Positions 1-5,886 of a stretch of 7,840 nt of DNA are shown piece after piece. Position 1 is the first letter of the stretch. Each line of letters starts with the position of its first letter. Under the pieces are notes generated by a model. The model was not told where the DNA came from. It made no database searches and saw nothing but the letters and a program-made list of their open reading frames with translations. Where the stretch lies: assembly GCA_017548245.1 (NCBI GenBank), contig JAFYMU010000210.1:1-7840 (forward strand). Reading direction: 5' to 3'. Position numbers and translations under genes: made by a program. This DNA comes from Kiritimatiellia bacterium (lineage in GTDB: Bacteria; Verrucomicrobiota; Kiritimatiellia; RFP12; DVOR01).

Positions 1-1
1 C

Positions 2-502
2 GACTTGGAACAGACCTTGGGCCGCGTGGATTTGCCGTCGTTGGAAACGCCGAAGTATGACGAATTTGTGACCGATTACCTCTTCCCGTTGCCGAAGGGC
101 GGCAAGCGTGCTCGTCGCGACTGGAATGGTGATCAGGAACTCTACAAGGGCGGTGGCAATGGCCGTCCCGCACGTCCGCAGACGGTGGACTTCATTGTGC
201 AGGACAATGGCAATGGCGACTCCTTTGCAGATCGCTTGGCTGCCTACAATGACACCAAGGGCGCTGGCGAGAAGTTGGGTCAGAATGACATGACCACCTT
301 GCTCTCGGTGGCAAAGGAATGCTTTGGCGATCGTCAGCAGCTCTTCCTCTATATCTTGCGTGCCGATGCGATTGCTTATAACTCGGGCCGCGACCTCTCG
401 AAGTTCCGTCCGCTCTCCACGGCGCGTGCCGTGGCCCTCGTGTGGCGTGACGCCTATGGCGAATTGCCTGACCGTGTGATTTATTACCAAGTGTTGCCGT
501 AA
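2..502 (+). CDS. C-terminal part of an unrecognised protein, possibly pilin-associated (5' end outside window)
   Basis: The reading frame is already open at the left edge (the codons GAC TTG precede GAACAG), so this is the last 166 residues of a longer protein and the TTG at position 5 should not be taken as its start. It ends with TAA at 500-502. The visible part is soluble, with no membrane segment. It has a Gly/Arg/Lys-rich stretch (KGGKRARRDWNGD, then a GGGNGRPARP segment) and ends in an alternating strand-like tail, RAVALVWRDAYGELPDRVIYYQVLP being the last 25 residues in part: key pieces are ARAVALVWRD and VIYYQVLP. By general resemblance this tail recalls the C-termini of large pilin-associated proteins of Verrucomicrobia (Verru_Chthon cassette type), but that is a weak inference without a search. 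The next gene follows after 26 bases, so the two are probably co-transcribed. Confidence 0.7.
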   Translation, partial: DLEQTLGRVDLPSLETPKYDEFVTDYLFPLPKGGKRARRDWNGDQELYKGGGNGRPARPQTVDFIVQDNGNGDSFADRLAAYNDTKGAGEKLGQNDMTTLLSVAKECFGDRQQLFLYILRADAIAYNSGRDLSKFRPLSTARAVALVWRDAYGELPDRVIYYQVLP

Positions 503-528
503 GGCCAACCGCTTAACGTGTTGAACAA

Positions 529-1044
529 ATGATGACTGTAGACGAAGCATTGACACCTGCCACCGCCCACACGACCGCGTGCTCGTGTGGTTGCGAGGAC
601 CATGATGAACATTGGGGCCACGATCACGCCTGTGATTGTGGAGATCCTGATTGCGATTGTGGCGAAGACGATGGCGGTTATGATTTGCGTTATGTGAGCG
701 ACACGCAGTTGGCGTGTTCGGGTGAAGACTTGATGGAGTTGTTGAACTTTGACGCTGATGTCGATGAAGCACTCTATGAACGTCTGGGCCTCACCGCCGA
801 ATTACAGCAGGGCGAAGACTTTGAGTTCTATGAATTCAAGGAAATCCTCCCTGAAAACTACTACATGATCACGTTTCCCCCAGAAACGGATTTCTCCGAT
901 TTTACCGTGGCACAAGCGCTTTCCGTTGAGGAAATCACCGAACAGCGTTTCCAAGAGTTGGAACTCGATGACTCCGAAATGGCGTGCGACGGAAACTGTG
1001 AATGTTGCGACCAAGATTGCATTGGTAAGCAACCCGTTCTTTAA
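529..1044 (+). CDS. Small acidic protein with Cys/His-rich ends, function unknown
   Basis: A 171-residue protein that I do not recognise. It has no signal peptide or membrane segment, so it is probably cytoplasmic. The N-terminal part (residues 14-44) holds Cys 18, 20, 22, 35, 37, 42 and 44 plus His 14, 25, 28, 31 and 33, mostly as CxC and HxH pairs in a Asp/Glu-rich context. A second Cys cluster lies near the end (Cys 153, 157, 159, 160, 164, in the segment CDGNCECCDQDC). The middle (about 52-148) is Cys-poor except for Cys 63 and looks like an ordinary folded alpha/beta domain, very acidic. Such Cys/His spacing suggests binding of zinc, copper or another metal, but no known zinc-ribbon or metallothionein pattern is clear. 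The frame is closed upstream by a TAA at 514-516, so ATG 529 or ATG 532 is the start. Neither has a good Shine-Dalgarno, which fits translation coupled to the gene before it. tpiA follows after 32 bases in the same direction. Confidence 0.8.
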   Translation: MMTVDEALTPATAHTTACSCGCEDHDEHWGHDHACDCGDPDCDCGEDDGGYDLRYVSDTQLACSGEDLMELLNFDADVDEALYERLGLTAELQQGEDFEFYEFKEILPENYYMITFPPETDFSDFTVAQALSVEEITEQRFQELELDDSEMACDGNCECCDQDCIGKQPVL

Positions 1045-1060
1045 TTGCTAACCCTTCAGA

Positions 1061-1065
1061 AAGGA
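1061..1065 (+). promoter_or_regulatory. Ribosome binding site of tpiA
   Basis: AAGGA lies 11 bases before the ATG at 1077. The gap of 32 bases from the previous stop has no promoter I can recognise, so tpiA is probably read from the upstream transcript. Confidence 0.6.
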
Positions 1066-1076
1066 AAACCACCACC

Positions 1077-1829
1077 ATGCGTACTAAAATCGTCGCCGGT
1101 AACTGGAAGATGAATAAGCTCCCCTCCGAAGCAGCCGCTTTGATCGAGGGCATCCGCGCTGCCACCAACAATGGCGATTGCGGTGTTGAAGTTGTTGTTT
1201 GCGTGCCCTTCACTGCCATCACTGAAGCAGCTAAGGCACTCGAAGGCTCCAAGATTGGTCTCGGTGCTCAGAACATGCACTGGAAGGATTCTGGCGCATA
1301 CACCGGCGAAATCTCCGCTGGCATGCTCAAGGACCTCGGTGTGCAGTATGTGATCCTCGGCCACTCCGAACGCCGTCAGTACTTCGCAGAAACCGACGAA
1401 ACCGTGAACCTCAAGCTCAAGGCCGCGCTCGCTGCTGGCCTCACCCCCATCGTTTGCGTGGGTGAAACGCTTGAAGAACGCGAAACGGGCAAGATGGAAG
1501 AAGTCATCATCAAGCAGGTCACCGAAGACCTCGCTGGTTGCGAAGAAGACTTCGCCAAGATCGTGATCGCTTACGAACCCGTGTGGGCAATCGGCACTGG
1601 CAAGACCGCCACCTCCGACCAGGCTCAGGACGTTCACGCCCTCATCCGCGCCACCTTGGCAAAGATGAATCCTGCTCAGGCTGACGCTGTCCGTATCCAG
1701 TACGGCGGTTCGATGAAGCCCGAAAATGCAGCAGACCTCATGGCTAAGCCTGACATCGATGGCGGCCTCATCGGCGGCGCTGCACTCGTGGCAGACTCCT
1801 TCGCGGCTATCGTTGCTGCTGGCAAGTAA
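1077..1829 (+). CDS. tpiA: Triosephosphate isomerase
   Basis: Interconverts dihydroxyacetone phosphate and glyceraldehyde 3-phosphate in glycolysis and gluconeogenesis, in the cytoplasm. The 250-residue length is typical for a bacterial TIM-barrel enzyme and the gene is complete. The catalytic set is present: Asn9 and Lys11 in GNWKMNK, the electrophilic His96 in ILGHSERR, the general base Glu167 in AYEPVWAIGTGKTA (which also supplies loop 6, residues 168-178), and the phosphate-binding YGGSMKPENA (209-218) and GGLIGGA (229-235) segments. It is the third gene of a same-direction run and is followed 24 bases later by a strong terminator. Leucine is coded almost only by CTC here, against mostly TTG in neighbouring genes. 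This suggests codon selection for high expression rather than foreign origin. The commonly adjacent pgk, gap and secG genes are not seen in the window. Confidence 0.98.
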   Translation: MRTKIVAGNWKMNKLPSEAAALIEGIRAATNNGDCGVEVVVCVPFTAITEAAKALEGSKIGLGAQNMHWKDSGAYTGEISAGMLKDLGVQYVILGHSERRQYFAETDETVNLKLKAALAAGLTPIVCVGETLEERETGKMEEVIIKQVTEDLAGCEEDFAKIVIAYEPVWAIGTGKTATSDQAQDVHALIRATLAKMNPAQADAVRIQYGGSMKPENAADLMAKPDIDGGLIGGAALVADSFAAIVAAGK

Positions 1830-1853
1830 GCCATACGCTCGTTTCTCATTCCG

Positions 1854-1887
1854 ACAACCACTCGCATCGCGGGTGGTTGTTTTTTTT
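1854..1887 (+). terminator. Intrinsic terminator after tpiA
   Basis: A 12-bp stem, ACAACCACTCGC (1854-1865) with GCGGGTGGTTGT (1869-1880), has one G-U pair and a 3-base loop and is followed directly by a run of eight T (1880-1887). This is a textbook Rho-independent terminator and closes the tpiA transcript. Confidence 0.93.
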
Positions 1888-2107
1888 GTAGTGGAGTAGG
1901 GGAGGTTCGCGAAAGAGGCGAGGATAGACTCATTGAGATAGGCAAAGGCTTATGCCCCAAAGAGGCGATTAGAAAATAGGCAACGGTAACGCACACGTTC
2001 TCTTTCTCCTACGCCTTCATTACGTAGGCCTTTTGCCTTGGCACTCAAACCTAGAATGGAGAGCCATCCCACTAGACTTGGCGCGGCATCCAAGCCTGAT
2101 CGCCCGC

Positions 2108-2234
2108 CAGTTTGACTGAAACACAACTTCACTTTCAGTCAAACTTGCTTCAAGTTTCAGTCAAACTTGCTTCAAGTTTCAGTCAAACTTACTTCAAGTT
2201 TCAGTCAAACTGAAAGTCACTTTCAGTCAAACTG
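2108..2234. repeat. 22-bp tandem array bounded by inverted 14-bp ends
   Basis: Five units in exact 22-bp register begin at 2133, 2155, 2177, 2199 and 2221, each starting TTTCAGTCAAACT. Units 1 and 2 are identical, unit 3 differs by one base (G to A at 2191), and units 4 and 5 keep the first 13 bases and then diverge. Each of the first two repeats creates a 17-bp dyad, AAACTTG-CTT-CAAGTTT (2141-2157 and 2163-2179). Unit 4 creates a second type, TTTCAGT-CAA-ACTGAAA (2199-2215). The left edge carries the inverted copy CAGTTTGACTGAAA (2108-2121), an exact reverse complement of TTTCAGTCAAACTG at the right edge (2221-2234) and in unit 4. The period of two helical turns puts all copies on one DNA face, as in iteron or multi-operator arrays. 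No rep gene or other clear partner is nearby. Function unknown. Confidence 0.92.
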
Positions 2235-2433
2235 ATTGGGATTCGCGCTTGGATTGGAGCGCGAGGAGGCTACAATTGGCGGTGAAGAGGGGCTGACTTG
2301 TCGGCGATTCGCAGGAGGGATGACATTTGATAGAAGCTCAATTGAGGCGCAACGAGGGGCACTTCACAGGTTTCGCGAACAACGCTAAATGCAGGATCTG
2401 AAGGGGTGAATGATGTTGATTAATAAAGGAATC

Positions 2434-2450
2434 CGTTAAAAGAATTAACG
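2434..2450. promoter_or_regulatory. Dyad, possible operator upstream of the secreted-protein gene
   Basis: The perfect 6-bp inverted repeat CGTTAA / TTAACG is separated by five bases. It is centred about 45 bases upstream of the -10 element at 2484. Position and symmetry suit a transcription factor site, though an AT-rich dyad of this size can arise by chance. Confidence 0.35.
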
Positions 2451-2480
2451 ATTTAGATTAACACAAGGGTGGGGGTATTC

Positions 2481-2489
2481 TGCTATACT
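2481..2489 (+). promoter_or_regulatory. Probable extended -10 promoter
   Basis: TGCTATACT contains TATACT (2484-2489) with the TG of an extended -10. No good -35 sits at the usual distance; the nearest, TTAACA (2458-2463), would leave a 20-base gap. The same TATACT hexamer occurs in the promoter at 5987-6015. It would give a leader of about 25 bases before the ATG at 2521. Confidence 0.55.
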
Positions 2490-2504
2490 AGTCGCTCTCT
2501 AGAT

Positions 2505-2512
2505 GAAAGGAG
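2505..2512 (+). promoter_or_regulatory. Ribosome binding site that decides the start at 2521
   Basis: GAAAGGAG lies 8 bases before ATG 2521. An in-frame ATG at 2503 overlaps this site and has no ribosome site of its own, so 2521 is the start, which also places the signal peptide correctly at the N-terminus. Confidence 0.85.
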
Positions 2513-2520
2513 TGGTAAAT

Positions 2521-3723
2521 ATGTCCACGATTAAAACGTTTATGCTTTCGATGGTTTCGGTTGCGGCTTGTTGGTTGATGGCGGCGCCGAATCCTGCATT
2601 GGTGCCTGAAACCGCTGATATGGTGATCACGGTGGATGGTTTGAATGTGTCGGATAAGGCTTCTGACAAGATTTGGCAGGAAGAACTCAAGAAGTTGGGT
2701 TTTGATGTTGATTCGACTGATCCGATGCAGAGTTTGGAAGAGGCTTGCCCTGGTTTGTCCGAACCTATCGCATTGCTCTTGGGTTATTCTAAGGAAGCGC
2801 AGACGATTACGGCGCGTTCGGTGACGGCGTTTGTGGATTTGTTGCCGAAGTTGAATAAGGATAAGGAGCCGGAGGGTTCGATTGTTGTCTTTATTGAGCA
2901 GCCGAATGCAGATCTCGCCGCGTTGCAGAAGGCGATTGAAGCCTTTTTGGAAAAGCAGGAAGAAAAGCCGTTCACGGTGGTGCGCAAGGGCGCTTGGTTG
3001 CAGTTTAAGCCCGCTGAAGAGGATGACAATGATGATTTCTTCGGCATCTGCGAAGGCAAGGGCGGCTACATGATTGCGTTGGCGGAGACGGAAACGCTTG
3101 CCGAGACCTATCGTAAGGGTGACTACACGGCGATTGCCAAGACGCATCCGTTGCAGAAGGCTTTTGGTCAGGCAGCTGACAATCAGCAGGTTGCGCAGGT
3201 GATGGTCTATAAGCTCGCCAAGATGTTCAAGACCTACATGGAAGAAGAGGATTTTGAAGCGTTGAAGATGCAGGTGCCCTTCGCCGCTCAGGTGGATAAT
3301 CTCTTGTTCAAGGCGGAGAACACTGGCGATCGTGGTTCGGTCACGATTGTGATTGATTTCGCAACGGTTGAAACGGCTCAGGAAGTCGCTGAAATGTTGA
3401 TTGGTTACAAGGCGATGGCCACGGGCATGCTCTTGCCGATGGCAATGGGTACGCCGGATAGCAAGACGGCGGCTTTTGTGAAGAAGATTCGCATCGCTTC
3501 GAATGAGAAGCAGGTGACCTTGTCGTTGGCAGGTTCGCGCGATGAAGTGTTGGGCATCTTGAAGGAATTGCAGGAGGTTCAGCAGCGTCAGCAGGCCGCG
3601 TTGAAGACTAAGGCTGCAGACCAGGAAATCGTCATTGATGGTTTGGACAAACTCTTCGATGAAGAGGATGATGATGTGATGACGCCGGAAGAGGCGGAGT
3701 CGATTTTGGATAGCATTGACTAA
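2521..3723 (+). CDS. Secreted acidic protein of unknown function
   Basis: A 400-residue protein that I do not recognise. A Sec signal peptide covers residues 1-22 (Lys5, then a hydrophobic run, with likely cleavage at LMAA before PNPALVP). Cys17 in VAAC could be read as a lipobox, but the hydrophobic stretch continues past it, so ordinary signal peptidase cleavage is more likely. The mature part begins with ADMVITVDGLNV and has alternating predicted strands and helices. One segment (120-163) resembles an alpha/beta unit, and an acidic insertion EEDDNDD lies at 166-172. A similar unit occurs at 271-345 (GSVTIVIDF ... QVTLSLAG), so the protein may consist of two related halves. A Gln-rich helix at 346-366 could be a coiled coil. 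The tail is strongly acidic (EEDDD 381-385). It is expected in the periplasm or outside the cell. It is a single-gene unit with its own promoter and terminator. Leucine is coded mainly by TTG. Confidence 0.88.
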   Translation: MSTIKTFMLSMVSVAACWLMAAPNPALVPETADMVITVDGLNVSDKASDKIWQEELKKLGFDVDSTDPMQSLEEACPGLSEPIALLLGYSKEAQTITARSVTAFVDLLPKLNKDKEPEGSIVVFIEQPNADLAALQKAIEAFLEKQEEKPFTVVRKGAWLQFKPAEEDDNDDFFGICEGKGGYMIALAETETLAETYRKGDYTAIAKTHPLQKAFGQAADNQQVAQVMVYKLAKMFKTYMEEEDFEALKMQVPFAAQVDNLLFKAENTGDRGSVTIVIDFATVETAQEVAEMLIGYKAMATGMLLPMAMGTPDSKTAAFVKKIRIASNEKQVTLSLAGSRDEVLGILKELQEVQQRQQAALKTKAADQEIVIDGLDKLFDEEDDDVMTPEEAESILDSID

Positions 3724-3747
3724 GTGTACGTCTAAGACGATAGGATC

Positions 3748-3785
3748 AATGGGATGTGCTAACCGGCGCATCCCATTTGTTTTTT
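3748..3785 (+). terminator. Intrinsic terminator after the secreted-protein gene
   Basis: The stem AATGGGATGTGC (3748-3759) with GCGCATCCCATT (3766-3777) has one G-U pair and a 6-base loop. It is followed by TGTTTTTT to 3785. It separates this gene from the metY operon. Confidence 0.9.
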
Positions 3786-3832
3786 GGGGGTGGTATGTTG
3801 TGCGCAGGGGGCGAATTATTTTTTTATGAATC

Positions 3833-3862
3833 TTGTTACGAAAGTCTGGCTTTTGTTATTAT
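3833..3862 (+). promoter_or_regulatory. Probable metY promoter
   Basis: TTGTTA (3833-3838), an 18-base spacer and TATTAT (3857-3862) with a TG one base before the -10 make a plausible housekeeping-sigma promoter. The inferred start near 3869 leaves a leader of roughly 80 bases before metY, long enough for regulatory structure. Confidence 0.6.
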
Positions 3863-3864
3863 TT

Positions 3865-3940
3865 CGCGCATGCTCAGTTGAGCGCGATCCGCTGCCGGAG
3901 CGGTTGTTTTCCGGGCGTACTCTCAAGCATAAAGGAGACG
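3865..3940 (+). promoter_or_regulatory. Structured leader of metY, possible pseudoknot
   Basis: Hairpin 1 pairs CGC 3867-3869 and GCTC 3872-3875 with GAGC 3880-3883 and GCG 3884-3886, with a two-base bulge and the loop AGTT. Hairpin 2 pairs CCGCT 3889-3893 with AGCGG 3899-3903. Its loop CCGG (3895-3898) is complementary to CCGG at 3911-3914, which would make an H-type pseudoknot. A weaker pairing of CGT 3916-3918 and CTC 3922-3924 with GAG 3935-3937 and ACG 3938-3940 would cover the ribosome site AAAGGAG (3931-3937). This layout could support translational control by a ligand or by protein. It matches no riboswitch consensus that I can recall, including the SAM classes often found before such genes. 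If transcription starts slightly downstream, hairpin 1 would be lost. Confidence 0.35.
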
Positions 3941-3947
3941 TGACAGT

Positions 3948-5216
3948 ATGAAATTCGAAACGAAATGTGTACAAGCAGGTTGGAACCCGAAAAACGGTGA
4001 TCCTCGTGTAATGCCGATCTATCAGAGCACTACCTTTAAGTTTGATTCGTCTCAACATGTCGCCGATCTCTTTGACTTGAAAGCAACGGGTCACTTCTAT
4101 ACGCGCTTGAGCAATCCGACCTTGGATGCCGTGGAACAGCGCATTGCGGCGTTGGAAGGTGGCGTGGGCGCGATGCTCACGAGCGCTGGTCAGGCCGCGA
4201 GCACCTTTGCGATTCTCAACCTTGCCCATAGCGGCGACCACGTGATTTCGTGTTCGGCCATCTATGGCGGCACGGTGAATCTCTTTGGTGTGACGCTTGA
4301 AAAGCTCGGCATCTCCTTCACGTGGCTCTCGCCGGATGCAACGGATGAAGAAATTCAGGCCGCTATTCGCCCCAATACGAAGGCAATCTTTGGCGAAACG
4401 CTCGCCAACCCTGCGTTGGCCGTCTTGGATTTGGAACGTTGGGCCGCTGTGGCACACCGTAATGGTTTGCCGTTGATTGTGGACAACACCTTCCCGACGC
4501 CTTATTTGTGCCGCCCCTTCGAACATGGTGTGGATATTGTGATTCACGCGACGACGAAGTATCTCGATGGTCATGCAATGAGCCTCGGTGGCGTGATTGT
4601 GGACTCGGGTAACTTTGACTGGGCCGCAAGTGGTCGTTTCCCTGAATTCACCACGCCGGATATGTCCTATCATGGTTTGGTCTACACGGAAACCTTTGGT
4701 AAGGCCGCTTACATTGTGAAGGCGCGTGTGCAGTTGATGCGCGATATTGGCGCACAGGCCGCGCCGATGAACGCATTCTTGTTGGGCGTGGGCATTGAAA
4801 CCTTGCCGCTCCGTATGGAACGTCACAGCAGCAATGCGTTGGCCGTGGCAAAGTGGTTGGCCAACAATCCCAAGGTGGAGTGGGTGCGTTATCCCGGCTT
4901 GAAGGGCGACAAGTACTACAACTTGGCTCAAAAGTATATGCCTAAGGGTGCCTCTGGTGTGGTGGCCTTTGGTGTGAAGGGGACGCGTGCAGATGCCCAG
5001 AAGTTGATGGACAGCATGAAGTTGGCCGCCATCGTGGTGCATGTGGCGGATGCGCGTACGTGCGTGCTCCATCCGGCAAGCATGACGCACCGTCAGTTGA
5101 CCGATGAACAGTTGGTCAAGGCAGGCATTTCGCCGACGATGATTCGCTTCTCGGTGGGTATCGAACACATCGATGACATCATCGCTGATTTGGAACAAGC
5201 CTTCGCGCAGATCTAA
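3948..5216 (+). CDS. metY: O-acetylhomoserine sulfhydrylase (aminocarboxypropyltransferase)
   Basis: A PLP enzyme of the Cys/Met metabolism family. Family members of this type convert O-acetyl-L-homoserine and sulfide to homocysteine and acetate, the direct sulfhydrylation route to methionine, in the cytoplasm. The 422-residue length is typical and the gene is complete. Visible motifs are the N-terminal TKCVQAGWNP, the substrate and cofactor segment YTRLSNPT (residues 52-59), the phosphate-binding region SAGQAAS, the PLP-binding Asp in VDNTFPTPYL, and the Schiff-base lysine Lys204 in ATTKYLDGHA. The C-terminal ARTCVLHPASMTHRQL and IRFSVGIEHIDDII are characteristic of this branch rather than of cystathionine synthase or lyase. 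Substrate choice between O-acetyl- and O-succinylhomoserine cannot be settled by eye. AAAGGAG lies 10 bases before the ATG. The stop overlaps the next start by one base (TAATG). Confidence 0.93.
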   Translation: MKFETKCVQAGWNPKNGDPRVMPIYQSTTFKFDSSQHVADLFDLKATGHFYTRLSNPTLDAVEQRIAALEGGVGAMLTSAGQAASTFAILNLAHSGDHVISCSAIYGGTVNLFGVTLEKLGISFTWLSPDATDEEIQAAIRPNTKAIFGETLANPALAVLDLERWAAVAHRNGLPLIVDNTFPTPYLCRPFEHGVDIVIHATTKYLDGHAMSLGGVIVDSGNFDWAASGRFPEFTTPDMSYHGLVYTETFGKAAYIVKARVQLMRDIGAQAAPMNAFLLGVGIETLPLRMERHSSNALAVAKWLANNPKVEWVRYPGLKGDKYYNLAQKYMPKGASGVVAFGVKGTRADAQKLMDSMKLAAIVVHVADARTCVLHPASMTHRQLTDEQLVKAGISPTMIRFSVGIEHIDDIIADLEQAFAQI

Positions 5217-5839
5217 TGAAAACGTCGGGTGCTTCTTTCACGGTGGGCGTTTTTGCACTGTGCGGTTTGATGGCCGCACTGTGCGGATGTGCCGCTGGAC
5301 CGAGTTTGCGTGCGGTGGATACTGAAGACGCAAAGATTATCGTAACGGAACAGGGGGATATTCTTGTTCATGGCGAACCCGTGCCGTTGGGGCAACTGCA
5401 CAATGTGATTCAGGATTCGGCGACCGAACCCAATGAGCTCATTATTGTGCAATTGCAAGGCGGTTCGGAAACGCAGGAGATGCAACGCTTGATGCGTGCC
5501 ATTTCGCGTGAGATGACCTTTGCGCGTCACTACAAGTACTCCTTCTCCACGCCACCGAAGGCCTACACCGAAACCTTTGACAAGCATACGGGGATAACTG
5601 AAGTCTTTGTTGCTGGGCAGGCGGTGCAACGGTTGGACGATGTGGCAGAGAAGGAAGCGGAAGTGCGCCGTTTAGAAGCCGATAACGCCGCCTATCAGCA
5701 AGGCGTGTATGTCTCGGATGCCGCGCAACGGCCTGTTTCAGCCTTCAAGGGGCGCTCAGATGCGAATCAAAAACAGAAGAGCGATCAAGAGACCCTTCGC
5801 AAGCAATGGCAACAGCGCAACAACGCGAATCGCCGTTAA
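5216..5839 (+). CDS. Lipoprotein with ExbD/TolR-like domain, translationally coupled to metY
   Basis: A 207-residue protein. Lys2 and a hydrophobic stretch (8-22) lead to LCGC, with Cys25 as the likely lipidated residue, so it is probably a lipoprotein; Cys at position 23 is unusual in a lipobox. Residues 39-110 (IIVTEQGDILVHGEPVPLGQL, key pieces, then ELIIVQLQGG and a helix) follow the pattern of the periplasmic domain of ExbD/TolR: a strand, a Gly turn, LxxxL helix, strand, helix, strand. In contrast to true ExbD, there is no N-terminal transmembrane Asp segment. Residues 138-160 may form a short coiled coil, and the tail (180-207) is rich in Gln, Lys, Arg and Asn and probably disordered. 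The ATG overlaps the metY stop in TAATG and lacks a good ribosome site, so translation is likely coupled. The functional link to sulfur metabolism is unclear; it may simply share the transcript. Confidence 0.82.
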   Translation: MKTSGASFTVGVFALCGLMAALCGCAAGPSLRAVDTEDAKIIVTEQGDILVHGEPVPLGQLHNVIQDSATEPNELIIVQLQGGSETQEMQRLMRAISREMTFARHYKYSFSTPPKAYTETFDKHTGITEVFVAGQAVQRLDDVAEKEAEVRRLEADNAAYQQGVYVSDAAQRPVSAFKGRSDANQKQKSDQETLRKQWQQRNNANRR

Positions 5840-5846
5840 AATAAAC

Positions 5847-5881
5847 AACGACCTCCTCACGCGGGGAGGTCGTTTTATTTT
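5847..5881 (+). terminator. Intrinsic terminator of the metY operon
   Basis: The 12-bp stem AACGACCTCCTC (5847-5858) with GGGGAGGTCGTT (5863-5874) has one G-U pair and the loop ACGC. It is followed by TTATTTTT-like sequence on the + strand. A-rich sequence on the left side makes it possibly bidirectional, though no minus-strand gene needs it here. Confidence 0.92.
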
Positions 5882-5886
5882 GTGCT

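Larger units (their letters stand above)
1888..2457. other. Non-coding island between tpiA and the next gene
   Basis: About 570 bases with no convincing gene. The short minus-strand frames here have no supporting codon pattern or ribosome site. What it holds: the palindrome TTCGCGAA near each end (1906-1913 and 2372-2379), extended to inverted copies GTTCGCGAAA (1905-1914) and TTTCGCGAAC (2371-2380). There is also a small hairpin, CCTACG 2008-2013 with CGTAGG 2023-2028, and an imperfect inverted pair GGCAAAGGC (1941-1949) against GCCTTTTGCC (2028-2037). Finally it contains the tandem array at 2108-2234, listed separately. The stretch 2235-2400 shows nothing recognisable. No transposase or tRNA is present, so if it is an inserted element it is non-autonomous. 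Confidence 0.6.

Noticed and set aside
1056..1637. Minus-strand open frame opposite tpiA
   Set aside because: The + strand frame carries all catalytic motifs of triosephosphate isomerase; the opposite frame has none of its own.
1950..2132. 60-codon minus-strand frame in the non-coding island
   Set aside because: It is short, has no ribosome site, and its 5' part runs into the inverted copy of the repeat motif. It is more likely a by-product of repeated DNA than a gene.
2108..2234. CRISPR array
   Set aside because: The repeats abut directly with no spacers, the unit is only 22 bases and no cas gene is present.
2503..2520. Upstream ATG at 2503 as start of the secreted protein
   Set aside because: It overlaps the GAAAGGAG ribosome site for ATG 2521 and would add six residues ahead of a proper signal peptide.
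2488..3771. Long minus-strand open frame of 427 codons opposite the secreted protein
   Set aside because: It shares codon boundaries with the + strand gene, so its stops would need TTA, CTA or TCA codons, which this genome avoids. The product is rich in His, Arg, Gln and Leu without motifs, while the + strand has a ribosome site, a signal peptide and a terminator.
3865..3947. SAM-II, SAH or other known riboswitch before metY
   Set aside because: The leader has a pseudoknot-like layout, but none of the conserved core bases of these classes could be matched by eye, so no named class is claimed.
3816..5198. Minus-strand open frame of 460 codons opposite metY
   Set aside because: It is in codon register with metY and explained by the same codon avoidance. 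The + strand encodes an unmistakable PLP enzyme.
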